A stretch of 54,012 nt of DNA, taken from contig JAHEKF010000013.1 of assembly GCA_024638465.1 (NCBI GenBank), positions 1 to 54,012 on the forward strand, read 5' to 3'. This stretch comes from Rhodospirillaceae bacterium. GTDB lineage: Bacteria > Pseudomonadota > Gammaproteobacteria > Steroidobacterales > Rariloculaceae. The position numbers and the translations under genes are program-made. The notes beneath the pieces are model-generated. The model made no database searches, was not told the DNA's origin, and saw nothing but the letters and a program-made list of their open reading frames with translations. Below are positions 9,586 through 16,890 of the stretch, piece by piece (the stretch's first letter is position 1; each line of letters starts with the position of its first letter).

Positions 9586-11084
9586 CACGACGCAAACAAG
9601 CAAAAGCGCTCCTCGTCGTTCTCGGCAATCAGTTGTTTCCGCTCGAAAAGCTGCCGCCAGCGACTGAGGTTAGCGTATTTATGGCCGAAGACATGGGGTT
9701 GTGTACCTATGTCACACATCATCAACAGAAGATCGTGTTGTTTCTTGCCGCGATGCGATCCTACGCCGAGACACTCGAGTCCGCCGGCTACGATGTCCAC
9801 TACATGCAACTCGATAGCGACGACTCCCGCAGCTACGAGGCGAAGCTCGAGGAAACGCTGCGGACGACCGGCGTTACCGAACTGCTGCACTTCGAGATCG
9901 AGGACAAGGCGATGGAAGAGCGTATCGTCGACTTCGCAGAATCGCGACAACTTGCGCGAACCGAACTGCGATCCCCCATGTTCCTGTGCTCACGCGACGA
10001 ATTCGCCACCTTCGCGAAAGATTCGAAGCGGTTATTGATGGGAGAGTTCTACAAGCAGCAGCGGCGCAGGCTCAATATTCTGATTGACGACGCGGATCAA
10101 CCGGCCGGTAAGCAATGGAGTTTCGATGCGGAAAATCGCAAGAAGCTGCCGAAGAATATCGACCCTCCACCCATAGTCTGGGCTGAACCCAGCGCACACG
10201 TCGATGACGTGATTGAGCTGGTGGCAGAAACGTTCGCCGATCATCCTGGAGATGCCAATGATTTCTGTTGGCCAACAACACGCGACCAGGCATTAGTCTG
10301 GCTCGACCAATTTATAGAGCATCGCCTGGAGCGGTTCGGCCCATATGAAGACGCCATCACGAATCGCTCTGCAACGGTTTTTCACAGCTTGTTGAGCCCA
10401 TCTATGAATCTGGGTTTGCTGACGCCGGCCGAGATCATCGAGGAAGCAATCAAGCGTGCCGACCACATTCCCCTTCAGAGTCTCGAGGGATTCGTACGCC
10501 AGGTCATTGGCTGGCGCGAGTTCGTGCGTGGAATCTACCGGACGTACAGCGAGGAACAGGATCGCAGCAACTTCTGGGGGCATAATCGCGATTTTACGAG
10601 TTCCTGGTACGAGGGTACCACCGGCATTCCGCCGCTGGACGATACGATCAAAACCGCGCAACGACGCGGCTGGGCGCACCACATTCCACGACTCATGGTG
10701 CTTGGCAATATGATGACGCTCTGCGAGATCCGACCGACCGAAGCGCATCGCTGGTTTATGGAGATGTTCATCGACTCATCGGAATGGGTTATGGGTCCGA
10801 ACGTTTATGGCATGGGGCTCTTCAGCGACGGCGGAATTTTCGCGACGAAACCGTATATCTGCGGATCCAACTATCTGCTGAAAATGAGCGACTACACCAA
10901 GGGACCCTGGTGCGAAGTAGTCGACGGCCTGTATTGGCGGTTTATTGACAAACACCGCGCGTTCTTTGACCAGAATCCCCGACTGGCACTGATGCCCAAG
11001 GCACTTGATCGGCTGGACGCCGCGCGACGAGCACGCATTTTTCAGGCTGCCGGGGATTTTCTCGACGCTCATACCGCCGGGTGA
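9582..11084 (+). CDS. phrB: Deoxyribodipyrimidine photolyase-related protein (FeS-BCP/CryPro family) without the usual cluster cysteines
   Basis: The 500-residue product matches the prokaryotic (6-4) photolyase / CryB family: N-terminal VVLGNQLFPLEKLPP, VFMAEDM...YVTHHQQKIVLFLAAMR, and the FAD-domain landmarks GFVRQVIGWREFVRGIY, WAHHIPRLMVLGNMM and EWVMGPNVYGMGLFSDGG. Characterised members bind FAD, a lumazine antenna and a [4Fe-4S] cluster. Here the segment that normally reads SDYCxxC followed by a short insertion and another Cys reads MSDYTKGPWCEVVDGLYW, about ten residues shorter, and the residue pattern before WAHH lacks the first ligand Cys. Remaining Cys are at 381, 427 and 444. DNA repair by light is the likely role. 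No Shine-Dalgarno is visible and the start codon lies in an inverted repeat. Confidence 0.88.
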   Translation: MARRKQAKALLVVLGNQLFPLEKLPPATEVSVFMAEDMGLCTYVTHHQQKIVLFLAAMRSYAETLESAGYDVHYMQLDSDDSRSYEAKLEETLRTTGVTELLHFEIEDKAMEERIVDFAESRQLARTELRSPMFLCSRDEFATFAKDSKRLLMGEFYKQQRRRLNILIDDADQPAGKQWSFDAENRKKLPKNIDPPPIVWAEPSAHVDDVIELVAETFADHPGDANDFCWPTTRDQALVWLDQFIEHRLERFGPYEDAITNRSATVFHSLLSPSMNLGLLTPAEIIEEAIKRADHIPLQSLEGFVRQVIGWREFVRGIYRTYSEEQDRSNFWGHNRDFTSSWYEGTTGIPPLDDTIKTAQRRGWAHHIPRLMVLGNMMTLCEIRPTEAHRWFMEMFIDSSEWVMGPNVYGMGLFSDGGIFATKPYICGSNYLLKMSDYTKGPWCEVVDGLYWRFIDKHRAFFDQNPRLALMPKALDRLDAARRARIFQAAGDFLDAHTAG

Positions 11085-11287
11085 CTCAGGTAGTGTCCGG
11101 CTGTTTTCGACGAGTTACGCCTGCCCGGAGAAAGCGTAAAATTAACTCGAGTTCAGGAACGGGTCTTTGAACAAATGCCGGTCGAAAAAAGATGTCTCGG
11201 AGAAGCGGCAGGCAGGGCTGCAGTTTCGCCGGAAACGTTAACGAAAGGACATTTTTACGAGGTCTTTGCGGACGAATCGTGCAATTG

Positions 11288-11316
11288 TTGACCCGATAAA
11301 CTAACCGGATATTAAT
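11288..11316 (+). promoter_or_regulatory. Sigma-70-like promoter of the candidate small RNA
   Basis: TTGACC (11288-11293) and TATTAA (11310-11315) are separated by 16 bases, predicting transcription start near 11322. The only downstream element before the opposite-strand patatin gene is the structured region ending in a strong terminator. Confidence 0.45.
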
Positions 11317-11321
11317 CCAAC

Positions 11322-11436
11322 GTCCGGTATCAGAGCGTTAGACTCTATCCATTACTCAGTGATTCACCCTCCCCCTGACATCGAGTCTGAGTGATGGCCA
11401 AAAGCCTGGCGTTGTCTCTTCGCCAGGCTTTTTTTT
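11322..11436 (+). ncRNA. Candidate trans-acting small RNA, about 115 nt
   Basis: A protein-free stretch between the photolyase stop (11084) and the convergent patatin gene holds an ordered set of elements: a promoter-like pair at 11288-11316, an 11-bp stem 11349-11359/11387-11397 (one G-T pair), a 27-nt loop containing the C-rich ACCCTCCCCCTGACA, and directly after it an 11-bp intrinsic terminator with eight T's. The C-rich loop is complementary to G-rich ribosome binding sites, a design used by several bacterial regulatory RNAs. I find no convincing ORF inside. The terminator is 316 bases from the photolyase stop, too far to be simply its terminator. It could instead be a long structured 3' UTR of that gene. 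Targets are unknown. Confidence 0.5.
11401..11436 (+). terminator. Strong rho-independent terminator
   Basis: AAAGCCTGGCG (11401-11411) pairs with CGCCAGGCTTT (11421-11431) around a 9-nt loop, followed by T's to 11436. The T-run is on the plus strand; the minus strand has only four A's opposite, so it mainly stops rightward transcripts from the small-RNA region. Confidence 0.9.
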
Positions 11437-11460
11437 GCTCTACTTTCGATAGAGCGTCAA

Positions 11461-12348
11461 TTAATCCTGGAACAAGCCGCTGCGTTCGAGTGCCTGCTCT
11501 GTTCGTCGATAGCCGAACTCGATGATTTCCGGGCCACGATCGAACTCCAGGAAGGTGCAAAGATTGCGCGGAATTTCTATCGTCAACAACGGACTGTAAG
11601 CGGCCAGCTTCATTCGCGCGATCGTTGACTGCATTGTGTCCATAGAGCGCAAAGCCAGTTCGATGGCCCCGGGAGGTCCAGCGTCTTCTCGCGCGGTCTT
11701 CGGAATCAGGTCGTCTATGAAGTTAGTGATCCGCTCCCGGATGGCGACAGCCCCGCTTTCGCCCTCCTCCTTTTTGTCGACATCCAGTTGCTCCACGCGA
11801 CCGTTCAAGTCGATGGCGATCGTGTTCGCCGTAATATCATTGAGCGTGGGCGCGATCGGTACCGGGTTGATGAGTCCGCCATCTACCATCACGAGATCTC
11901 CCCGCTCCACCGGCGCGAAGATCAGCGGCATTGCGATCGATGCTCTGATAGCTTCGAAAAGAGATCCACGATTCAACCATACTTCGCGCTTGTTATTGAT
12001 CTCGGTCGCTACGGCAGTGAAACCGATCTCGAGGTCTTCTATGCGACGATCTCCAATCATTTCTTCGAGCACGCTGATAATCCGCTCGCCGTTAAAGATG
12101 GCGCCACGACTGAATGACCAGTCCAGAAGCCGAACGACGTCGCGCTTTTCCAACGCGCAAACCCACTCGGCGTAGGTCTCCAGTTCTCCGGCAGCATAGA
12201 TACCGCCCACCAGCGCACCGATCGAGCAGCCGGATATGTAGGTAATTTCAACCTCGTGAGCCTCCAGACAGCGAATAGCTCCGATATGCGCCAATCCGCG
12301 GGCGCCACCGCTTCCAAGAACCAGAGAAATGTTTTTGTCGGCTGTCAT
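11461..12348 (-). CDS. Patatin-like phospholipase (RssA type)
   Basis: A 295-residue patatin-domain hydrolase. The oxyanion-hole motif GSGGARG is at residues 12-18, the nucleophile elbow GCSIG at 40-44 (S42), and the dyad Asp in MVDGG at D156, so the Ser-Asp catalytic pair is complete. There is no signal peptide or membrane helix, which suggests a cytoplasmic or membrane-peripheral esterase/phospholipase similar to RssA. The C-terminal third (GPPGAIELALRSMDTMQSTI) is the usual helical extension. It lies 71 bases downstream of the marC gene on the same strand and could share its transcript; a terminator of the convergent small RNA region sits just beyond its stop. Confidence 0.9.
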   Translation of the reverse strand: MTADKNISLVLGSGGARGLAHIGAIRCLEAHEVEITYISGCSIGALVGGIYAAGELETYAEWVCALEKRDVVRLLDWSFSRGAIFNGERIISVLEEMIGDRRIEDLEIGFTAVATEINNKREVWLNRGSLFEAIRASIAMPLIFAPVERGDLVMVDGGLINPVPIAPTLNDITANTIAIDLNGRVEQLDVDKKEEGESGAVAIRERITNFIDDLIPKTAREDAGPPGAIELALRSMDTMQSTIARMKLAAYSPLLTIEIPRNLCTFLEFDRGPEIIEFGYRRTEQALERSGLFQD

Positions 12349-12419
12349 TCGTTCCTCGAAGGCAAGACATTGAGCGCGCTTCAGTTAACGGTTGTGGCGG
12401 CAAGAAAGCCGCACCTCTT

Positions 12420-13055
12420 CTACCCCACGAGCCCAGGGAAATGATTCTGGATGCCGGTAACGATGAAATTCACACCGATCGCGGCAACGATCAAAGCCAT
12501 TACGCGAGTCGCGACGTTTATACCAGTTTGCCCCATGATGCGGCTAATCGGACTGGCCAGAAATAAAGTGAGCGCAATAAGTACCGCATTGAGAGCTGCA
12601 GCTCCCACGAGGGCAGCCTTGTAACTCCAGTTTTCCGCATCATTCGCCAACGTGATCATGACGCCCAATTCAGCAGGCCCGATAAGTAGTGGAAACGCGA
12701 GAGGAGTAATCGCGATGCTATGCAGATCCGCCTTCGCCTCTTCGAGCTCCTCAACCGTCTGCATGAACTCGCCATAGTGAGCCTGAAACATCTCGAAGGC
12801 AATGAACAATGCCAGCAACCCGCCCGCTATACGGAAGTCATCCAGACTGACATTAAAGAAATCCAGCACTTGCTGACCGAAAGGTATCGTCGCGACGAGA
12901 AAGCCAAACACCGCCAATGACGAAACAACGACGATAGAGAAAGTTCTTGCGTTTCCCAATCTTGTGGTAAATCCAAGGAATATAGGAACGACGCCGATCG
13001 GATTCGCTAGCGCATAGAGCAAACTCGAGATGCCGATGAATTCATTCCAATCCAT
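12420..13055 (-). CDS. MarC-family integral membrane protein
   Basis: The 211-residue protein has the MarC family N-terminus SLLYALANPIGVVPIFLGFT and about six hydrophobic helices, with the family-typical central AITPLAFPLLIGPAELGVMITLAND motif region. MarC proteins are inner-membrane proteins of unknown biochemical function (the E. coli name is historical; a role in multiple antibiotic resistance was not upheld). Its start lies 9 bases downstream of the stop of the small upstream gene, so both are read from one transcript, probably from the heat-shock-like promoter at 13436-13465. Confidence 0.9.
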   Translation of the reverse strand: MDWNEFIGISSLLYALANPIGVVPIFLGFTTRLGNARTFSIVVVSSLAVFGFLVATIPFGQQVLDFFNVSLDDFRIAGGLLALFIAFEMFQAHYGEFMQTVEELEEAKADLHSIAITPLAFPLLIGPAELGVMITLANDAENWSYKAALVGAAALNAVLIALTLFLASPISRIMGQTGINVATRVMALIVAAIGVNFIVTGIQNHFPGLVG

Positions 13056-13064
13056 TGCACTCGC

Positions 13065-13400
13065 TCAATCCTTCGTCGCGAAGTTCGAGTGATTTAATGC
13101 GCTTTTTGTCCTGGACATACGGGAGAAACGCTTCTGGACAGCAAATGGATTGCACAACCGGACCAACTCCATATGTTCGTCGTGACTAAGAGTGGACCCG
13201 CTCAGCGAAGCCGGGCCAAGATATTTTCCGCCGCGCCGATGCGTACTGAGCACACGCGCGCCGCGCTCGAATGCCTTCTGGTACTTCGGGTCATCCAGGA
13301 GCCTCTTAAAACTACGAAGCCCGCCCATCCGGGACGCCAGCATGTCTCGCGGATAAATCCGAGCGAGCAACTCGAGTTGTCTCGGAGTCCACAATGCCAT
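13065..13400 (-). CDS. Conserved-looking hypothetical protein, 111 residues
   Basis: A small basic protein (MALWTPRQLELLARIYPRDM at the N-terminus) rich in Arg/Lys/Leu, without signal peptide or membrane helix, with a predicted helical N-terminal half and a polar C-terminal tail (SRMSRTKSALNHS). I do not recognise a domain. It is supported as a gene by its position: 9 bases ahead of marC, with a heat-shock-type promoter 35 bases upstream of its ATG. The ribosome binding site (GGTGAT) is weak. It may be a nucleic-acid- or membrane-surface-binding protein given its charge, but that is speculation. Confidence 0.6.
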   Translation of the reverse strand: MALWTPRQLELLARIYPRDMLASRMGGLRSFKRLLDDPKYQKAFERGARVLSTHRRGGKYLGPASLSGSTLSHDEHMELVRLCNPFAVQKRFSRMSRTKSALNHSNFATKD

Positions 13401-13435
13401 CGATCACCAACCTCATGATTCGACCCAATATCTAT

Positions 13436-13465
13436 CTGATAGGTTGGCGATAGCGTATTTTCAAG
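13436..13465 (-). promoter_or_regulatory. Sigma-32-like promoter upstream of the 111-aa gene and marC
   Basis: On the minus strand, CTTGAAA (13465-13459), a 15-base spacer, then CCTATCAG (13443-13436). The spacer is one base longer than in most of the sister sites. Located 35 bases before the ATG at 13400. Confidence 0.55.
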
Positions 13466-13524
13466 TCAGTTCGATTGCGCCGGATAGATGGTTGGCTGTA
13501 GCGGGATGACAACAATTTAAGAAT

Positions 13525-13555
13525 GAGGGACCGGTCAGGAATCGACCGGTCCCTC
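13525..13555. terminator. Perfect 12-bp hairpin downstream of yfdX-like gene
   Basis: GAGGGACCGGTC (13525-13536) and GACCGGTCCCTC (13544-13555) form a perfect stem with a 7-base loop, 13 bases beyond the YfdX stop on the minus strand; the trailing minus-strand sequence ATTCTTAAATTGTT is AT-rich but not a pure T-run. Likely transcription terminator or mRNA-stabilising hairpin. Confidence 0.7.
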
Positions 13556-13568
13556 CAGGCTTCCCTGC

Positions 13569-14495
13569 TTACGAGCGGATAGCCGTCCAGAGTCTGGCTA
13601 CGGACTCTCTGACGCCTGAGAAGTAGCCCGTTCCGGCCTTGCCTTCACGAGTCTTCATCTCGATTTCTTCGATGTGAGCATAGAGATCGGCGTAGTTGTC
13701 GCTCGCGCCATAACCGAGCAGGTCGGCCATCTCGAGCTGGCTTCGCGCGTCCGAGAGAAGTTGCGCAAGTTCCTCACTCTCCTCTGCGCTCCGATCTTCT
13801 TTCTCCGTCAGCGACTCCGCTTGCGTGAGCATCGCCTGCGCACGCACTACCGGCAACGGGATAACATGGTCGGTCTGCACCAGCGTGTTCAGCACCGACT
13901 GCAATCCGTACCGCGCTTCCTCGAGTTTGCCATCGTCGATAAGAGGCGCAATCGTCTTTATCGCATCCGGATAGGTAGCGAGCGGGATGTTAGTCACGGA
14001 GACAATCGTCTCACTCGCGATTCCATCGAGAAGTCGACGAGCCGCCTGCACCATTCCGTCACGAAGAAGATCTTCCGCCTCCTCAATCGCAGCTTCGATG
14101 GCTTCCGGCGTACCATAGATGTCGTGGGTCGTTACCGCGACACTGGTGGGCGCCAGCGCAAGCTCAGGCTCGCGCGCGACGATTAGCTCGAGCTGACCGG
14201 TTGCGAGCGCCAGAGACGCAAGCGCATCTTCCGTCCGTTCCTCGTCGAGAGCAGTCAGCGCTTTACGAGTCTCCTGCAGCGCGGAAACCGCCTCCTGGAT
14301 GATTCGATCGCGGCTCTCATCCGTCTGCGCATGCTCCTCAGAAATAACGGCGCTCTCGACGGCCTCGACCGCATCTTCAGAGACCTCTTTCGCAGGGTCC
14401 ATTGCGTTTTCTTGCGCCAGGACTGGTGAGGTAACAAACAACGCAAACGCGGCTACCCCGGCCCAGATGGCCCTCAGTAACGTTTTCGTAGTCAT
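13569..14495 (-). CDS. YfdX family periplasmic stress protein
   Basis: The product (308 residues from ATG 14495, set by GGAGGTGA six bases upstream) has a signal peptide (LLRAIWAGVAAFALFVTSPVLAQ) and the YfdX domain pattern: an Ala/Glu-rich helical N-terminal region (EEHAQTDESRDRIIQEAVSA), QETRKALTALDEERTEDALASLALATGQLELI, and the later LLRDGMVQAARRLLDGIASETIV...LATYPDAIKTI. YfdX proteins are periplasmic, helical, chaperone-like and linked to acid and heat tolerance; they occur in transmissible stress-tolerance loci. A sigma-32-like promoter 41 bases upstream overlaps the end of the rpoH-like gene. Family assignment is confident; precise function is not known. Confidence 0.88.
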   Translation of the reverse strand: MTTKTLLRAIWAGVAAFALFVTSPVLAQENAMDPAKEVSEDAVEAVESAVISEEHAQTDESRDRIIQEAVSALQETRKALTALDEERTEDALASLALATGQLELIVAREPELALAPTSVAVTTHDIYGTPEAIEAAIEEAEDLLRDGMVQAARRLLDGIASETIVSVTNIPLATYPDAIKTIAPLIDDGKLEEARYGLQSVLNTLVQTDHVIPLPVVRAQAMLTQAESLTEKEDRSAEESEELAQLLSDARSQLEMADLLGYGASDNYADLYAHIEEIEMKTREGKAGTGYFSGVRESVARLWTAIRS

Positions 14496-14536
14496 GGTTT
14501 TCACCTCCAAGCTATCTCCAATCAGGATCTGCCTAT

Positions 14537-14565
14537 CGAATAGGCATTTCACCTATTTTTTCAAG
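14537..14565 (-). promoter_or_regulatory. Sigma-32-like promoter of the yfdX-like gene
   Basis: Minus strand CTTGAAA (14565-14559), 14-base spacer, CCTATTCG (14544-14537). The -35 element overlaps the TGA of the rpoH-like gene, so yfdX has its own promoter as well as possible readthrough from rpoH. Confidence 0.65.
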
Positions 14566-15433
14566 AGCGCGTACTCCCGGTTGAACGTGCCATTATTTTC
14601 CGCAGCTTGCCCATTGCGGACTTTTCGATTTGCCGAACCCGCTCCGCAGATAGCCCGTATTCATTACCGAGTTCCTGTAACGTTGTCTTATCGTTACTAA
14701 GCCAGCGCCGAACGACGATATCCCGACTGCGCATATCGAGTTCACGCATCGCTTCAATCAACTGTTCGCGTGCCTGGTCTTGATGCTCCTGAGCTTCCGC
14801 GAGACGATCCGGAGCCATGGAAGTGTCAGCCAAAACCACAGAAGAGCAGGTCGAAGTCGAGAACTCGGAATCGTCGCGATGCTCTGCTACCGGAGAGTCG
14901 GCGGCATGAAGCCGCATGTCCATGTCCAGAACGTCCTGTGCCGGCACATCAAGGTGCTGCGAAATTTCGTTCGCTTCGGATTCCGAGAGCCAACGCAGCG
15001 ATTTCTTTGCGCCGCGCAATTTATAGAATAGTTTTCGCTTCGCCTGCGTTGTCGCTACACGTACGATCCGCCAGTTTCTCAGAATGTAGTCGTGGACTTC
15101 GGCTCGGACCCAAAGTAGCGCGTACTTGAAAAACCTCACGCCACGGTCGGGGTCGAACCGCTTGGCTGCCTTCATGAGACCGACGTTTCCTTCCTGTATC
15201 AGGTCCTCGATCGGAAGTCCGTAGCCGGCGTACTGGTACGCAACTCGTAACGGTAGCCGAAGATTACAAACGATCAGGCGAAACGCTGCGTCCAGATCAT
15301 TGTGGCTTCTGTAGCGTTCGGCCAGCTGCCGCTCTTCTTGTTCTGAAAGTTCGGGATACTGTTGCACCTGGCGCTTATAGGCTTCGAGGTTCCCTAAAGG
15401 ACCAGGTACCGCAAGGCTATTAACGATGCTCAT
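14561..15433 (-). CDS. rpoH: RNA polymerase heat-shock sigma factor (sigma-32 type)
   Basis: A 290-residue sigma factor starting at ATG 15433 (GAGGAG seven bases upstream). Region 2 is clear: LIVCNLRLPLRVAYQYAGYG, LPIEDLIQEGNVGLMKAAKR and the -10-binding FFKYALLWVRAEVHDYILRN with WRIVRVATT. The RpoH-box position AKRKLFYKLRGAKKSL (about 131-146) marks it as sigma-32 rather than RpoD/RpoS. Region 4 holds TTLQELGNEYGLSAERVRQIE. Between regions 3 and 4 is a Ser/Asp-rich loop (HRDDSEFSTSTCSS) longer than in E. coli. The neighbourhood (yfdX, htrA, hsp20) differs from the usual ftsX-rpoH arrangement, so it may be a second, local RpoH. A near-consensus sigma-32 promoter lies upstream, suggesting autoregulation. 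Confidence 0.9.
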   Translation of the reverse strand: MSIVNSLAVPGPLGNLEAYKRQVQQYPELSEQEERQLAERYRSHNDLDAAFRLIVCNLRLPLRVAYQYAGYGLPIEDLIQEGNVGLMKAAKRFDPDRGVRFFKYALLWVRAEVHDYILRNWRIVRVATTQAKRKLFYKLRGAKKSLRWLSESEANEISQHLDVPAQDVLDMDMRLHAADSPVAEHRDDSEFSTSTCSSVVLADTSMAPDRLAEAQEHQDQAREQLIEAMRELDMRSRDIVVRRWLSNDKTTLQELGNEYGLSAERVRQIEKSAMGKLRKIMARSTGSTRS

Positions 15434-15499
15434 AGCTGATCTCCTCAAAAATGCAGGATTTAATCTGTTTGTCGGATGCTCCAAAGGCTCCTGCGATGA

Positions 15500-15527
15500 G
15501 AATGGGGTCGCTCTTTCGAGTTTCAAG
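15500..15527 (-). promoter_or_regulatory. Near-consensus sigma-32 promoter of rpoH-like gene
   Basis: Minus strand CTTGAAA (15527-15521), 13-base spacer, CCCCATTC (15507-15500), matching the E. coli heat-shock consensus CTTGAAA-N11-16-CCCCATnT almost fully. It lies 66 bases upstream of the rpoH-like ATG and implies positive autoregulation. Confidence 0.75.
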
Positions 15528-15540
15528 GGGCGAGATCCAC

Positions 15541-15573
15541 AAAAGCGGCCGCCCGGATGGGCGGCCTTTTTTT
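15541..15573. terminator. Bidirectional-looking intrinsic terminator
   Basis: GGCCGCCC (15547-15554) and GGGCGGCC (15559-15566) form an 8-bp GC stem with a 4-base loop; seven T's follow on the plus strand and GCTTTT on the minus strand. It sits 18 bases past the minus-strand stop at 15591 and separates that unit from the rpoH promoter. Confidence 0.85.
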
Positions 15574-15590
15574 CTCTATTTATCAGTATC

Positions 15591-16142
15591 TTACATATTA
15601 CTCTTGTCTCCGGTTGCGGCCGAGCGCAACGCCTCCAGCTCGTCCGGATCCTCGATCACAACGAGGCGTCCCGCGGAATCCGCCTGCTTTTTGTAACCGG
15701 CCGTCGCCCAGGGCTCCGCGACATCGACGACGTCGATCTCCCAATTCACATTTCTCGCGTTGATATTCAGATAGAATCGCCCGTCTCCTGCGATCCGCTC
15801 AACGCCGCTGTCGTTACGCGCGTTGTCGCCGACAGAACCGAGCAACCGATTCGTTGCGGCATCGTAGACATCCGCACGAAAACCGCCCAGGCGGTCAAAC
15901 TGTGTCATCGGCTCGACTCGCCAGCGCAGTTCCCAGGATCCGCCGACAGAAAAACCAAGAGTACGCTGATCGCCGCTGCCGACGAACTGTGTCACGAGGA
16001 CATCTTCCCGCTGATCACCCTGTAACTCGACAAGACTTGCATTAGCCGAGCTCGAATCGACTTCGGCATCGGATTCCGCGGCATAGGCCATCGCGGCCGC
16101 AGCGGCGAACATTAGCGAAACGATCGCGTTGCCTGTGTACAT
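15591..16142 (-). CDS. Exported protein of unknown function in the heat-shock cluster
   Basis: The 183-residue product has a cleavable signal (NAIVSLMFAAAAAMAYAAES) and a mature domain that looks beta-rich: TLGFSVGGSWELRWRVEP, FRADVYDAATNRLLGSVG, RFYLNINARNVNWEIDVVDV. It ends in an acidic, polar tail. I do not recognise the family; the pattern recalls small periplasmic beta-sandwich proteins that bind or protect other proteins. An excellent ribosome binding site (AGGAGGG) precedes the ATG, a sigma-32-like promoter lies 40 bases upstream, and a terminator follows directly, so it is a well-defined single-gene transcript. It is divergent from another unknown exported protein with the same promoter type. 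Confidence 0.75.
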   Translation of the reverse strand: MYTGNAIVSLMFAAAAAMAYAAESDAEVDSSSANASLVELQGDQREDVLVTQFVGSGDQRTLGFSVGGSWELRWRVEPMTQFDRLGGFRADVYDAATNRLLGSVGDNARNDSGVERIAGDGRFYLNINARNVNWEIDVVDVAEPWATAGYKKQADSAGRLVVIEDPDELEALRSAATGDKSNM

Positions 16143-16182
16143 TTTTCCCTCCTTTCGTGGAGATCTGATTTCCGATGCACTT

Positions 16183-16211
16183 CAGGTAGGTACTTGTGTG
16201 CGGATTTCAAG
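16183..16211 (-). promoter_or_regulatory. Sigma-32-like promoter of the 183-aa exported protein
   Basis: Minus strand CTTGAAA (16211-16205), 14-base spacer, CCTACCTG (16190-16183); 40 bases upstream of the ATG. Confidence 0.6.
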
Positions 16212-16248
16212 CAGCAAAGGCCTGCTCCGGTTGCCGACAGATCCTTCT

Positions 16249-16277
16249 CTTGAAAACCAGCGCTTCATGCCTATAAA
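16249..16277 (+). promoter_or_regulatory. Sigma-32-like promoter of the 168-aa exported protein
   Basis: CTTGAAA (16249-16255), 14-base spacer, CCTATAAA (16270-16277); 36 bases before the ATG at 16314. It is divergent from the site at 16183-16211, with 37 bases between the two -35 elements. Confidence 0.65.
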
Positions 16278-16313
16278 AAAATTCGTTCAGCTAATCACCC
16301 TGGAGGAAATACG

Positions 16314-16820
16314 ATGGATGCTACTTTGATTGCGAAGCGCGCGTCTGTTGTCGCGCTGGGTCTGATGGCGTGGGCGGGATTGGCCGACGCCGCCATGGGT
16401 ACGGATGATGATCGGGTCTCGTACAGCTGGTCGGCCGAGCTCATTGAGTTCGATGCTGAAAACTCCATGGCAACTGTACGTGCTCGAATCGTCTCGCGCG
16501 ATGGTGCTGAGGGGCTGGAGGATGTTGCTGAAGGCGAGCGGCTAATGCTGACCTGGTCCGGTATCACCCGCGCTGCCGGAATTCGCAGCCTGTCCGCCGA
16601 TCTGAACGTCGAATCTGACAGAATGAGCATGCCGGTGGAATTCATTGCGTTGAGCGACGACGGCGTCTATGTCGATTTCCGCGTTCCGGTCCCTGCCAGC
16701 GATCGCGAGCGGATCAGCGAACTGGAGCCAGGTCGCTGGATTACGGCGACGGCGATCCGGCCAGCTGAAACCTGGCACGATGGCGTCACCCAGATGCGTG
16801 CATTCACCGACGTTTCATAG
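16314..16820 (+). CDS. Exported protein of unknown function, divergent in the heat-shock cluster
   Basis: The 168-residue product has an N-terminal signal (KRASVVALGLMAWAGLADA) and a mature, beta-rich acidic domain (YSWSAELIEFDAENSMATVRA, LMLTWSGITRAAGIRSL, VYVDFRVPVPASDRERISEL, GRWITATAIRP). No family recognised. Start is supported by GGAGG about nine bases upstream and by the sigma-32-like promoter at 16249. A hairpin follows the stop. Because it is divergent from another unknown exported gene with the same promoter type, the pair probably responds together to envelope or heat stress; direct function is unknown. Confidence 0.75.
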   Translation: MDATLIAKRASVVALGLMAWAGLADAAMGTDDDRVSYSWSAELIEFDAENSMATVRARIVSRDGAEGLEDVAEGERLMLTWSGITRAAGIRSLSADLNVESDRMSMPVEFIALSDDGVYVDFRVPVPASDRERISELEPGRWITATAIRPAETWHDGVTQMRAFTDVS

Positions 16821-16832
16821 CGTCAACCCGGT

Positions 16833-16866
16833 ACCCGGAGCGTCGCGATATTTCGCGGCCTCCGGG
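16833..16866. terminator. Convergent hairpin terminator
   Basis: ACCCGGAG (16833-16840) pairs with CTCCGGGT at the right end, and an inner CGCGA/TCGCG stem extends it around a TATT loop. Placed between the convergent 168-aa gene and the HtrA protease gene; no strong T-run on either side. Confidence 0.6.
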
Positions 16867-16890
16867 TCCCTATGAATCCAAGCTCGGCGA

